A stretch of DNA of 31,528 nucleotides from CALKHT01 sp964511575 (GCA_964511575.1 CAZEFM010000040.1:1-31528), one strand, 5' to 3'; shown: positions 15,637 through 23,722, counted from the first letter of the stretch. Translations and numbers: made by a program. The notes: generated by a model from the letters alone, not told the origin.

Positions 15637-15662
15637 AATCCGCATCGCCAGTCGGCAATCGG
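15637..15662. repeat. Degenerate AATCCGC/GGCAATCGG-type repeat
   Basis: AATCCGCATCGCC followed by GTCGGCAATCGG resembles the AATCCGCAATCCG repeat seen inside thrS at 25141-25171. It lies between the sulfatase-like gene and the small unknown gene. Confidence 0.35.
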
Positions 15663-15672
15663 CTGCCACGCC

Positions 15673-16026
15673 TCAGATCAGCACATCAACGCTCGTGTCG
15701 CTGATCAGCGGCCGCTCCGGTGGAAGCTTGACACGGTGCGGTGCGAGATCGGGTCGCGCCACGGGAAGCTCCGGGATCGGTGGCAGTCCCGACGGCAGGG
15801 CGGTGTCATACGGCCAGGCCTTGGGCTCGCACGTGTCAAACCCGTCGTTCTCGACATGAACGGGTCGACGATCCGGCAGCACACGGAACGTTCGTTCCTC
15901 CACCACCCGTTCGATCCGCATTGCTCGCCGGGGAAACGCCGCCTTGAGCTCGCACGGTCGGTGCGTGCTGAACAGGTGCTTCATCAGCGTTGTGATCGTC
16001 AGACTGCGAACCGATTTGAGCTGCAT
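15673..16026 (-). CDS. Hypothetical protein, 117 residues
   Basis: I do not recognise this protein. It has no signal peptide, membrane helix or repeat. The N-terminal half is basic (MQLKSVRSLTITTLMKHLFS, then RRAMRIERVVEERTFRVL), and the C-terminal half is proline-rich (LPSGLPPIPELPVARPDLAP). It might be a DNA- or protein-binding accessory, but nothing in the sequence proves that. An alternative start is Met15. It lies 46 bp downstream of the next minus-strand gene and could be co-transcribed with it. Both flanks carry degenerate AATCCGC-type repeats. The frame could be spurious, since the complementary strand is also open. Confidence 0.5.
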   Translation of the reverse strand: MQLKSVRSLTITTLMKHLFSTHRPCELKAAFPRRAMRIERVVEERTFRVLPDRRPVHVENDGFDTCEPKAWPYDTALPSGLPPIPELPVARPDLAPHRVKLPPERPLISDTSVDVLI

Positions 16027-16050
16027 GGCGGCCTCGACTTCGGGGAGTTC

Positions 16051-16074
16051 GGGTTGCGGATATCGGATGCGATC
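16051..16074. repeat. Degenerate repeat GGGTTGCGGATATCGGATGC
   Basis: This resembles, in inverse orientation, the copy at 15637-15662 and the GGATTTCGGATTGCGG copy inside thrS. It touches the stop codon of the minus-strand gene at 16073. The match is imperfect and could be chance. Confidence 0.3.
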
Positions 16075-16558
16075 ACGCCACGAGGTTGATGGAACCGCCG
16101 GCGGCGGCGTTGGGGGCGGGGACGTAGCCTGCGGTACCGGCGAGCGACTGGTTCATGGCCGCGACCATGTCGCTGTCGGCCTGGCTGATGCAGGTGTAGA
16201 CGGCGAGGAATCCACCGCTAGCGCTGCCCGCCGCGGCGCCGAGGAGCGCCAGCGCGGCCGCATTGGGATCTTCCTTGTCCTTGTCCTGCTCACCGAAGAG
16301 GGCGTCGAGGATGATCAGCGCCATCATCATCTTGAGGGTGTCCTCGCCGGCCATGCCTGCCTGGAAGGAGCTCAGGACGCTGGTCGCCTGGGTGTCCATG
16401 ACGACCTTGCGAGCACTGTGCTGACCGTTGGTGCAGCCGACGGACGCCGCCGCGCCATTCGATGCGCCACCCGCTTCACCGAGCTGGCCTGCCGAACCGA
16501 TACCGCTGCCGAAGGCGAGGTTGGACATGGGCATGCTTGAACCGATGGAAGCTATCAC
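16073..16558 (-). CDS. Ala/Gly-rich hypothetical protein (GTG start)
   Basis: The protein is 161 residues with no known domain recognised. It is rich in Ala, Gly and Ser, with a Gly/Ala/Ser-rich start (SNLAFGSGIGSAGQLGEAGG), a hydrophobic helix KMMMALIILDALFG, an acidic patch GEQDKDKEDPNAA, an Ala/Gly-rich helix (LALLGAAAGSASGGF) and the C-terminus AAAGGSINLVA. Repetitive composition of this kind occurs in filament or secreted proteins, but that is only a guess. The GTG at 16558 is chosen because AGGAG (16570-16566) lies 7 nt upstream; the frame is open to 16654 without a better start. A perfect hyphenated palindrome lies 28 bp upstream and may be an operator. Confidence 0.7.
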   Translation of the reverse strand: MIASIGSSMPMSNLAFGSGIGSAGQLGEAGGASNGAAASVGCTNGQHSARKVVMDTQATSVLSSFQAGMAGEDTLKMMMALIILDALFGEQDKDKEDPNAAALALLGAAAGSASGGFLAVYTCISQADSDMVAAMNQSLAGTAGYVPAPNAAAGGSINLVA

Positions 16559-16585
16559 GGGCGGTCTCCTCTTTTCGCGAACCTT

Positions 16586-16601
16586 GGAACAGTGGTGTTC
16601 C
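16586..16601. promoter_or_regulatory. Palindrome GGAACA-N4-TGTTCC upstream of the GTG-start gene
   Basis: GGAACA (16586-16591) and TGTTCC (16596-16601) are perfect inverted arms with a 4-nt spacer. The site lies 28 bp before the start of the minus-strand gene at 16558. Size and position fit a dimeric repressor site or an RNA hairpin. Confidence 0.4.
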
Positions 16602-16892
16602 CCTGCCACGAAACGGTTCAACACAGCCCGCGCCACGATGCCAGAAGGCAACATTCGGTTCTCTAACCATGGATTTCTGTGGGACTTAACCCCTCATTTC
16701 CGGCCGCGCGGCCTGTAACGGTTATGACGGCATGTCGCTCCCACGCAACACCGCCCCGAATGCCGTGCTGCCTGCGGACAACATGTGAACGGACCTCGAT
16801 ACGGCAGGCGGGGGCCGTCGGAGCGGCAGCAGGGCACCCCGTGCCGGTCGGCTCTCGCTTTCCGCTCCCGGCGCACTATCCTTTGAGACCCG
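16602..16892. other. Divergent intergenic region between the GTG-start gene and queA
   Basis: No open frame with recognisable content is seen. A -10-like TATCCT (16877-16882) lies 10 nt before the queA ATG, so queA may have a very short leader. No -35 or other structured element is clear. Confidence 0.45.
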
Positions 16893-17978
16893 ATGAAGAT
16901 TGAAGAACTGGATTACGACCTGCCCCCCGAGCTGATCGCCACCGAACCGTTGGCGCAGCGGGACCACGCCCGGCTGCTGGTGGTGCACCGCGAGTCGGAT
17001 CGGCTGGAGCACCGGCGGGTGGTGGATCTGCCTGCCTTGTTGCGGCCGGGCGATCTGCTGGTCGTCAACGCCAGCAAGGTTCTGCCTGCCTATCTGGAAG
17101 GTGTGCGGATTGGAACCGGCGGCCGGGTGACGGGGCTGTATCTGGGCGATGCTGAGGGAGAAGGCTCCGCGCACTGGCAGGTGATGCTGGAAAGCCGCGG
17201 CTCCCTGCGGGAGGGGGAGCGGATCGGCCTGCCTGACGGGACAGAACTGGAACTGGTGGAACGGCTGACCGGCGGTGCATGGCGGGCGGCGGTGCATGGG
17301 CAGGGCGATGCGGTTGCCATCCTGCAGCGTGTCGGTCGTCCGCCGCTGCCGCCCTACATTCGCAAGGCCAGGCGGGCGATGGCGCAACCCGAGGTGCAGC
17401 CAAGTGATACCGAACGGTACAACACCGTCTACGCCTCCCAGCCCGGTTCGGTGGCGGCTCCCACAGCCGGACTGCACTTCACGCCCGAACTCCTGGCCCG
17501 CCTCGACGCGATGGGGGTGGACCGTGGGACGGTGACGCTGCACGTGGGTCTGGGCACGTTCGCTCCGATCCGCACCGCCCGGGTGGAAGATCATCCGATC
17601 CACCGCGAGTGGATGAGCGTACCGATGGAGACGCTGGTGAAGTTGGGGCAGACCCGCCAGTCGGGTGGCCGCATCATCGCGGTGGGCACCACGACGGTGC
17701 GTGCTCTGGAGTCGCTGCCGCCGGTGCTGCCCGACCCGCTGCGACCGGTCACAATGCAGACGCAACTGTTCATCACCCCGTCGGCGAACGGTTCGGCCCA
17801 CCCGTTCCGGTACACCGATGCGCTGATGACCAACTTCCACCTGCCGCGGTCGACCCTGCTGGCATTGGTGGCGGCGCTGCCAGGTGTCGGCATCGACCGG
17901 CTCAGACGCTACTATCAGACCGCCGTGGCGCAGCGGTATCGCTTCTATTCGTATGGCGATGCGATGCTGCTGATATAA
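16893..17978 (+). CDS. queA: S-adenosylmethionine:tRNA ribosyltransferase-isomerase
   Basis: QueA transfers and rearranges the ribosyl group of SAM onto preQ1 in tRNA, making epoxyqueuosine for the wobble base. The protein is 361 residues, full length for the family. Hallmarks are the N-terminal YDLPPELIATEPLAQRD (8-24), LVVNASKVLPA, PPLPPYIRKA, DTERYNTVYA, the signature GSVAAPTAGLHFT, the VTLHVGLGTFAPI strand, the GRIIAVGTTTVRALES block and the C-terminal TNFHLPRSTLLALV and YGDAMLLI. The ATG at 16893 starts the conserved N-terminus. No Shine-Dalgarno site is seen. It begins a plus-strand run queA-tatC-panC with short gaps, which suggests one transcript. Confidence 0.97.
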   Translation: MKIEELDYDLPPELIATEPLAQRDHARLLVVHRESDRLEHRRVVDLPALLRPGDLLVVNASKVLPAYLEGVRIGTGGRVTGLYLGDAEGEGSAHWQVMLESRGSLREGERIGLPDGTELELVERLTGGAWRAAVHGQGDAVAILQRVGRPPLPPYIRKARRAMAQPEVQPSDTERYNTVYASQPGSVAAPTAGLHFTPELLARLDAMGVDRGTVTLHVGLGTFAPIRTARVEDHPIHREWMSVPMETLVKLGQTRQSGGRIIAVGTTTVRALESLPPVLPDPLRPVTMQTQLFITPSANGSAHPFRYTDALMTNFHLPRSTLLALVAALPGVGIDRLRRYYQTAVAQRYRFYSYGDAMLLI

Positions 17979-17991
17979 GTTCGCCACCCCC

Positions 17992-19098
17992 ATGGCGTGC
18001 CATGTGCCGCTTGACGAGATGACCATGCCGACCTCGCTGGAACAACCTGCCGCCAAGTCTTCGCGCAAGAACCTTCACCCCGATGATGTGCGCATGAGCT
18101 TCGGCGACCACCTGGAGGAACTGCGCCACCGGCTGATCCTGGCGCTGATCGGCGTGGGTGTGGCGGCGCTGCTGACGTTCGTCTACGGCCGCGAAATCAT
18201 CAACTGGCTGCAACTGCCGCTGCATCGGGCGCAGGTGGTGCTGGGGATGTCGCCCGGCACGATCACGACGGGCGTCACCGCGCCGTTTGCGATCTACATG
18301 AAGGTGAGCCTGCTCGCCGCGGCGGTACTGGCGCTGCCCTGGGTGGTGTACCAGATCTGGAAGTTCGTGTCGGCGGGGCTTTACGCCCACGAACGGCGGG
18401 TGATCTACCTCATTGCGCCCTTCAGCACGACCATGACGCTGCTGGGCATCGGCTTCATGTACTACTTCATGCTGCCGGTGTGCCTGGCGTTCTTCCTGAG
18501 CTTCGCCGCCAGCTACCCCGAAGCAGGCGGGCAGGAACCCGGCGTGATGGATCGGCTGACGGAGTTGCTGTCGTTCGATGCGCTCTTTGGGACGACGGAG
18601 GTGATCGACCCCGAACCGCCTGCGATCACGGCTCAAGACAGTGACATCTGGCGCATGCCAATGGTGGAGAAGGACCCGGTCAGCCCCGTCGAGGGCGACC
18701 TGTGGTACAACCGCCTGGAACACACACTCAAGCTGCAGACCGCCAAGGGATTGGTTGTTTTTCGCCCCGAGTCGAGTGGGTCGGTGCACCCTTTGATCAC
18801 GCTGCAGGAGTACATCAGCTTCGTGATGTACATCACGGTGGGCATCCTTGCGGGGTTCCAGTTGCCCGTCATCATGACGGTGGCGGGGTGGACGGGATTG
18901 ATCGATCCGACGCTGTTATCCGCATCACGCAAGTATGCCGTCTTCATCATGTTCGCTCTGTCGGCGGTGCTGACGCCAGCCGACCCGTTGAGCATGATCG
19001 TGCTGGCGGTGCCGATGTGCCTGCTTTATGAGTTCGGGTTGTTTCTGATGAAGCGGACGTACCGCGCGCCGGAAATGGGTGAGGAACAGGGGGCGTAA
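17992..19098 (+). CDS. tatC: Sec-independent (twin-arginine) translocase subunit TatC, with large insertion
   Basis: TatC is the polytopic receptor for twin-arginine signal peptides. Most TatC proteins are about 250 residues; this one is 368. Family motifs are FGDHLEELRHRL (37-48), PWVVYQIWKFVSAGLYAHERR (116-136), GFQLPVIM (288-295), RKYAVFIMFALSAVLTPADP (313-332) and LLYEFGL. Six membrane helices are evident. The extra length is an insertion of about 95 residues (roughly 175-270) between helices 3 and 4, in the extracytoplasmic P2 loop. It contains an acidic/proline stretch (TEVIDPEPPAITAQD) and an EGDLWYNRLEHTLKL motif. The start at 17992 is tentative; the ATG at 18019 (MTMPTSLEQ) is equally possible. 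The stop overlaps panC as TAATG, which implies coupled translation. No tatA or tatB lies in the window. Confidence 0.95.
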   Translation: MACHVPLDEMTMPTSLEQPAAKSSRKNLHPDDVRMSFGDHLEELRHRLILALIGVGVAALLTFVYGREIINWLQLPLHRAQVVLGMSPGTITTGVTAPFAIYMKVSLLAAAVLALPWVVYQIWKFVSAGLYAHERRVIYLIAPFSTTMTLLGIGFMYYFMLPVCLAFFLSFAASYPEAGGQEPGVMDRLTELLSFDALFGTTEVIDPEPPAITAQDSDIWRMPMVEKDPVSPVEGDLWYNRLEHTLKLQTAKGLVVFRPESSGSVHPLITLQEYISFVMYITVGILAGFQLPVIMTVAGWTGLIDPTLLSASRKYAVFIMFALSAVLTPADPLSMIVLAVPMCLLYEFGLFLMKRTYRAPEMGEEQGA

Positions 19099-19952
19099 TG
19101 CAGGTTGTACAGACGATCGAACAGATGCGCGAGGTGCGCAGCGACCTGCGGGGGCGGGTGGCGCTGGTGCCGACGATGGGGGCATTGCACGCGGGGCATC
19201 TGGCACTCGTTGATGCAGCGCGGGAGCGGGCGGATCACGTCGTCGTAAGCATCTTCGTGAACCCGACGCAGTTCGGCGTGCACGAGGATTTCGACCGGTA
19301 TCCCCGGCCGGTGGACGATGATCTGGCGCGATGTCGCGAGTCGGGCGTGTCCGTGGTGTTCGCCCCGACGGTGACGCAGATGTACCCCGCCGACACGGTG
19401 GCGAGCGATCTGACGGTGCCCAGCCTTACGGGTGACCTCGAAGGTGCGTTCAGACCCGGCCATTTCAACGGCGTGTGTCGCGTGGTGGCCAAACTCTTCA
19501 ACATCATTGAGCCCGATCTTGCCGTGTTCGGCCAGAAGGATTACCAGCAGTGGCGGGTGATCGATGCGTTCGTGCGCGACCTGAACGTGCCTGTTGAAGT
19601 GGTGCGGCATGGGACGGTGCGTGAGTCGGATGGTCTTGCGATGTCCAGCCGTAACGTTTACCTCACCCCGCAGGAACGCACGCACGCGCTGGGATTGTAC
19701 AAGTCGCTGATTGAAGCGAAGCTGCTGATTGAGGAAGCCGGGGAGACCGACCCGGCTGTGGTGGAGCGTGCGATGCACAACGCGCTCGTCGCGCATCAGG
19801 TGGATGTGGATTACGCCGTGATCCGCCACCCGCAGACGCTTGCCCCGTTGGACAGCATCAGTCCGCAATTGACCGAAGGTGTTGTCGCGCTTGTTGCCGG
19901 GCGCGTGGGGGCGGTACGGTTGATCGACAACCTGCTGATCGGCGCGCCCTGA
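19098..19952 (+). CDS. panC: Pantothenate synthetase
   Basis: PanC condenses pantoate and beta-alanine with ATP to give pantothenate, the coenzyme A precursor. The protein is 284 residues, the usual length. The nucleotidyltransferase fold is marked by PTMGALHAGH (25-34), with the HxGH-type ATP motif, FVNPTQFG, RPGHFNGVCRVVAKLFN, FGQKDYQQ and the KMSKS-like MSSRN. The ATG overlaps the tatC stop by one base, so the start is certain by context. The histidine kinase gene begins 76 bp downstream, and that gap contains a palindrome and a TATGAT box, so the next gene probably has its own promoter. Confidence 0.97.
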   Translation: MQVVQTIEQMREVRSDLRGRVALVPTMGALHAGHLALVDAARERADHVVVSIFVNPTQFGVHEDFDRYPRPVDDDLARCRESGVSVVFAPTVTQMYPADTVASDLTVPSLTGDLEGAFRPGHFNGVCRVVAKLFNIIEPDLAVFGQKDYQQWRVIDAFVRDLNVPVEVVRHGTVRESDGLAMSSRNVYLTPQERTHALGLYKSLIEAKLLIEEAGETDPAVVERAMHNALVAHQVDVDYAVIRHPQTLAPLDSISPQLTEGVVALVAGRVGAVRLIDNLLIGAP

Positions 19953-19957
19953 CGCGC

Positions 19958-20011
19958 TATGATGAAGGACTCGCCGAACGCAGTAAACAGACATCTGAGT
20001 AGTCTCAGATG
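19958..20011 (+). promoter_or_regulatory. Candidate promoter box and 20-bp palindrome before the histidine kinase
   Basis: A -10-like TATGAT lies at 19958-19963. Downstream, CATCTGAG (19992-19999) and CTCAGATG (20004-20011) are perfect 8-bp inverted arms around TAGT. The palindrome is 17 bp before the kinase ATG. It could be a dimeric regulator site or an RNA hairpin controlling translation. Confidence 0.5.
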
Positions 20012-20028
20012 CGGGCGATCAGCAGGCC

Positions 20029-21858
20029 ATGGCAGAAAACGGCATCCGCAGACACTGGATGATTGTGATCGGTCTGGCGTTGGGCGCATTGACGCTGACG
20101 CTGGGGGCGTTTTCCTATACCCATCGGCTGGAGGAGCGCGTCGCCGAGTCGCGGCTTCAGGCGGAAGCGGTCGATCAACTCGGGCTGATTCGCCTCGGCC
20201 TGATCGAAAGCATCGAAGCCATCGAAGGGCTTGCCGATGTCATTCGGGTGGATCCCCAGATCTCCCGTGAGATGTTTCAGCAGTACGCAACGCTGATCGG
20301 GCAGCGGCATCCGGCTTTCTACGCGATTTCGTGGGCGCAATGGATACCGCACAGCGAGCGTGAGCCACTTGTCGAGGCCATTCGAGCCGATGGCTATTCC
20401 ATCGAAGACATTTCAATGCTGGACGCGGAGGAGAAGGTCGTTCCCTCGGTTGAGCGATCGCATTACCTGGTGACGCGTCACACCAGCGCGCCGAGGTTTA
20501 CGGATGCGGTGGGAACGGATGTGCTGTCGCGTGCCCGACGCCCGGAAGCGGTGTGGCACGCGGTGGCATCGGGCGAGGCATCGTTGACGCGTCCTTTGTA
20601 CATGTCGCGCGACGGGGAAGGGGATGATGGCTGGGTGGGGATCGTGGTGTTTGTCCCGATCTTTGATTTGCCGATTTACATGACGGAGGAAGTGACGCCG
20701 TTGCAGCGCGCCGAAGCGTTTCGCGGCACGGTGTCGGTGGGGGTGCGCACGCAGGCGGCGTTGGATGAATGGCTCGGTGCAGGGCTTTTGCCGGAGAATC
20801 TGCACGTTGTGGTGTACGACGTCGACCGCAACGGCGAGCGGCAGGTGGTGTTTCAGCGCGGCGCGGACGCCGACCTGCTCGCTCAGGTTGACGACGACAT
20901 GATCATCGAGCAGTCGCTGGAGTTCGGCGGGCGTCGCTGGCAGGTGCTGAGTGTGCCGAGCGAGGCGTTTGCGCGGGACCTGCACTGGGCGCCGCTGCCT
21001 TGGGTGGTGCTGAGTCTGGGGCTGCTGGTTTCGCTGCTCCTGCCGGCGGTGGTGCACTTGTACCTGCGCCATCATGCTGCGGTTCAGTTGTTTGCCGATG
21101 AACGGGCGCGCACCGCCGATGAACTGGAGCGCGCCAATGAAGGTCTTCGCCACACCAACGATGAAATGGAGCAGTTCGTCTCCGCGGTGTCGCACGACCT
21201 GAAGAACCCGCTGCTGGTGATCGACTGGACGTGCGATGCGCTGCAGCGCGCAGCCGAGTCGAATGATTGTGTGGCGATCAACAAGTCGATCGAGCAGCTC
21301 AAGCGCAGTGCGAAGATGATGAAGCGGATCATTGATGATCTGCTCAAACACAGTCGCGCGCGATTTGCGACGTTCGATCCTGAGCCGGTGGACATGGATA
21401 TTCTGGTGCGCACGCTGGTGGAGGCGCACGCCGCCGAGGCGGAAGCGGCGGGCGTTCGCATCCATGTGATTCAGCCGCTGCCGCGCGTCTGGGGCGATCC
21501 GGGGCGACTGGCGGCTGCGGTGGACAACCTCATCACCAACGCGCTGAAGCACGGCCGGTCCGAGCACGGTGTGGGCATGATCACCATCGGCAGCACGCAA
21601 AGCCGGGATGAGGTGTGCTTCTTTGTGCGTGACCGCGGCCCGGGTGTTCCGCCCGAACACCGCGAGACGATCTTCCAGATCTTCAATCGCCTCACCAGCG
21701 ATGAGGACGGCACGGGCGTGGGGCTGGCGATCGTCAAACGCGCTGCCGAGGCGCATCGCGGCCGGGTGTGGGTTGATGACACGCCGGGCGGCGGTGCGAC
21801 GTTCTGGATCGCCATTCCCCAAAACGTTCGTCGGCTACGCCATGTCCGAAAGCATTGA
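20029..21858 (+). CDS. CHASE-domain sensor histidine kinase
   Basis: This is a membrane sensor of the two-component type, 609 residues. A membrane helix (11-29) precedes a large extracytoplasmic region (about 45-315) that looks like a CHASE ligand-binding domain (RHPAFYAISWAQWIPHSERE; DVLSRARRPEAVWHAVASGE; GIVVFVPIFDLP). A second helix (about 324-345) and a coiled linker follow. The HisKA domain has the phospho-acceptor His389 in SAVSHDLKNP. The HATPase_c domain has the N box (DNLITNALKHG), G1 box (RDRGPGVP) and G2 box (GTGVGLAIVKR). All expected catalytic motifs are intact. No response regulator is nearby, so it is an orphan kinase. The ligand cannot be predicted. Confidence 0.93.
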   Translation: MAENGIRRHWMIVIGLALGALTLTLGAFSYTHRLEERVAESRLQAEAVDQLGLIRLGLIESIEAIEGLADVIRVDPQISREMFQQYATLIGQRHPAFYAISWAQWIPHSEREPLVEAIRADGYSIEDISMLDAEEKVVPSVERSHYLVTRHTSAPRFTDAVGTDVLSRARRPEAVWHAVASGEASLTRPLYMSRDGEGDDGWVGIVVFVPIFDLPIYMTEEVTPLQRAEAFRGTVSVGVRTQAALDEWLGAGLLPENLHVVVYDVDRNGERQVVFQRGADADLLAQVDDDMIIEQSLEFGGRRWQVLSVPSEAFARDLHWAPLPWVVLSLGLLVSLLLPAVVHLYLRHHAAVQLFADERARTADELERANEGLRHTNDEMEQFVSAVSHDLKNPLLVIDWTCDALQRAAESNDCVAINKSIEQLKRSAKMMKRIIDDLLKHSRARFATFDPEPVDMDILVRTLVEAHAAEAEAAGVRIHVIQPLPRVWGDPGRLAAAVDNLITNALKHGRSEHGVGMITIGSTQSRDEVCFFVRDRGPGVPPEHRETIFQIFNRLTSDEDGTGVGLAIVKRAAEAHRGRVWVDDTPGGGATFWIAIPQNVRRLRHVRKH

Positions 21859-21901
21859 TCAGAAGATGCGCGCCTGATGCATGTCGAGCGCCGCTGCGAG
21901 T

Positions 21902-23020
21902 TCACCCGGGGAACTTGATGCCTTCGCCGGTAACGCGGTGGTAGAGCATCCGGGTGTGGTCGACGTGGCGGGAGACGGGGCGGTTGTGTCGAATCCATTG
22001 CCGCGCCGATCGGCCGAGCTGCCGGGCCTGCTCCGGGTGCTCGAAGGCACGTCGAAGGGCGGCGACCCAGGGTTCGGGCGCGGCATCGTCAATCACCCAC
22101 GCGGTGGTGTCGTCAATGAGGTAATCCAACCACGGGTCGTTGCGCGCGATGACCGGTTTGCCTGCTGCCATCGCCTGCAGCGTGATGCTGCGTGTTCGTC
22201 CCAGCGCCTGCGGCTGCAGCAACAGATCCGCACGCAACAGCAATTCGCGGTGCCCCAGACGCCGTGGCACGAACGACAGGTTCGCCAGCAGGTTGTGCCG
22301 CTGTGCCGCCTGCCAGAGCTGGTGCTGTTCATCGCCCATGCCATCGAGGAAGAACTGTGACTGCGGATGCTCCTTGAGGATTGACGCCAACGCGGCACAG
22401 AGCGCTTCGTAATCGTCATCGTATCGGCCGTTGCCTGTGATGACGGCACAAAGCGGATGGGTGTCGGAAGGCGATGACTCGGCTGCCTGTTCCGCTGCCT
22501 GCTCCAGACGCTGATCCATGCCGCCATCCGGCACGATCACGCCGGGTGGAATGTATTCGACCAGCACCTGTGTTTCGGCGACTTCGCGCTCGATCGCCTG
22601 TGCCAATGGTTGGGTGCCGGCGGCGAAAGCGGTGCGCGACGGGTCGAGCTGTCGGGCGAGCCGTCGGGCCTGCGTCACATCCATCGCCGAGTTCGCGGTA
22701 AACACCGCCGCCACGTTCAACGCCTGTGCCAGGTCCAATGCGCCTTCCCACATGCGCCCATCCAGCGCATGCACCAGGTTCACCCCCAACTCCTCCAGCG
22801 CGTCGGCAAGCATGCGGATGCGGCGACGACGCAGATAGTTCCACGAGCTGTCGGTCCACGTGATTCGCTCGCCGAACGCGATCGATTCCTCCTCGGATAA
22901 CCCCGTGGGCACCACCTGGGCGACGCGCACCTGCTCATCAAGCAGACCGACAACAAGATGGCGGAACACCGCCAACTCCTCATCCAGCCAGGCCGTGTTG
23001 GCAATCAGGGCAACGTGCAT
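21902..23020 (-). CDS. GT4-like glycosyltransferase, divergent
   Basis: The protein is 372 residues with two Rossmann-like halves of the GT-B type. The N-terminal half is MHVALIANTAWLDEE to about 165. The C-terminal donor half holds CAVITGNGRYDDDYEALCAA, FLDGMGDEQHQLWQAAQ, a short-loop ANLSFVPRR and LQPQALGRTRSITLQAMAAG. Family 4 enzymes usually have an E-x7-E pair in that last block; here the positions are Gly and Gln. It may therefore use a different donor or have lost activity. The acceptor is unknown. The ATG at 23020 is preceded at 8 nt by a TATGAT box, which suggests a nearly leaderless transcript. It converges with the histidine kinase and lies 70 bp after the TrkA-N gene on the same strand. 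Confidence 0.8.
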   Translation of the reverse strand: MHVALIANTAWLDEELAVFRHLVVGLLDEQVRVAQVVPTGLSEEESIAFGERITWTDSSWNYLRRRRIRMLADALEELGVNLVHALDGRMWEGALDLAQALNVAAVFTANSAMDVTQARRLARQLDPSRTAFAAGTQPLAQAIEREVAETQVLVEYIPPGVIVPDGGMDQRLEQAAEQAAESSPSDTHPLCAVITGNGRYDDDYEALCAALASILKEHPQSQFFLDGMGDEQHQLWQAAQRHNLLANLSFVPRRLGHRELLLRADLLLQPQALGRTRSITLQAMAAGKPVIARNDPWLDYLIDDTTAWVIDDAAPEPWVAALRRAFEHPEQARQLGRSARQWIRHNRPVSRHVDHTRMLYHRVTGEGIKFPG

Positions 23021-23028
23021 GAAAGCAA

Positions 23029-23034
23029 ATCATA
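23029..23034 (-). promoter_or_regulatory. TATGAT -10-like box before the glycosyltransferase
   Basis: On the minus strand TATGAT is followed by 8 nt and then the ATG at 23020. This is the same arrangement as in front of dus and yhbY. No -35 is evident. Confidence 0.4.
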
Positions 23035-23090
23035 GCATCGCGGTGGAGGGTGGACCGCCGCAACGTGGCGCGGTCGAGGGCGGGGCAACA

Positions 23091-23573
23091 CTACTTGGCC
23101 GGCTCACCCGCGCCCAGCAGGTGGCGCATCACCGCCTGCTGCATCGCCTCGGCGGTGACGACCTCTTCGACGATGACTTCGTCGGCACCCGCCTGCGTGG
23201 CGAGCAGACCCTTGCTCAGATAGCTGGTCCGGGCCGCGATGTAGATGTCGGGGGACAACTCCCGCGCCAGTTCGCAGGCACGTACCGCCGCCTCCTCATT
23301 GGGAATGGTCAGGATCAGCGCATCGGCTTCCCGGATGCCCGCGTCCAGAAGCACCTGTCGGTCGGCGACGTCGCCATGCACCATCTCCCGTGCCAGTTGG
23401 CGCTGGCGGGCGATGGTCGCTTCGTTGGTTTCGATGACGACGATATCGACGTTGGCTTCGTCGAGTTTCTGGGCGATGGCGCGTCCCACAGGACCGAAGC
23501 CAGCAATGATGACCCGTAGCACCCGTTCGGGCTGCTTGGCCGCCCGTTTGATCGTATCCACCTGTTCATCCAT
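23091..23573 (-). CDS. TrkA-N (RCK) domain NAD-binding protein
   Basis: The protein is 160 residues and consists of a single Rossmann domain of the type that regulates potassium channels and Kef/Trk transporters. The N-terminal glycine loop is VIIAGFGPVGRAIA. The acidic end of strand 2 is VIETN. Other family blocks are HGDVADRQVLLDAGIREADALILTIP, near the middle, and IYIAARTSYLSKGLLATQAGADEVIVEE. No membrane segment and no TrkA-C domain is present, so it may act with a separate channel or transporter that is not seen here. The ATG at 23573 is chosen; an in-frame start at 23612 would add 13 poorly conserved residues. It lies between thrS and the glycosyltransferase, all on the minus strand. 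Confidence 0.87.
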   Translation of the reverse strand: MDEQVDTIKRAAKQPERVLRVIIAGFGPVGRAIAQKLDEANVDIVVIETNEATIARQRQLAREMVHGDVADRQVLLDAGIREADALILTIPNEEAAVRACELARELSPDIYIAARTSYLSKGLLATQAGADEVIVEEVVTAEAMQQAVMRHLLGAGEPAK

Positions 23574-23661
23574 GGAACGAAGCCTTGTCCTGCCTGTGCC
23601 GTGGCACACCATGCGCTCGCGGAGGCGTTGATGCTATCGGCCGTCTGAGCACATTGCGAGC

Positions 23662-23705
23662 AAAAACCACACCGGGGAGGGGCGGTGCGATCGCTCCGCC
23701 CCGGC
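23662..23705 (-). terminator. Terminator-like hairpin downstream of thrS
   Basis: GGGGCGG (23679-23685) pairs with CCGCCCC (23696-23702) and encloses the self-complementary GCGATCGC, so the whole 24-bp site is a palindrome with one T-T mismatch. On the minus strand, TTTTT (23666-23662) follows 12 nt after the stem. It lies 20 bp after the thrS stop. Confidence 0.6.
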
Positions 23706-23722
23706 GATGGCAGCCCCGGGGT

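Noticed and set aside
23687..23694. GCGATCGC, the HIP1 octamer common in cyanobacteria.
   Set aside because: One copy inside a GC-rich terminator-like palindrome is expected by chance; the gene content does not suggest a cyanobacterium.
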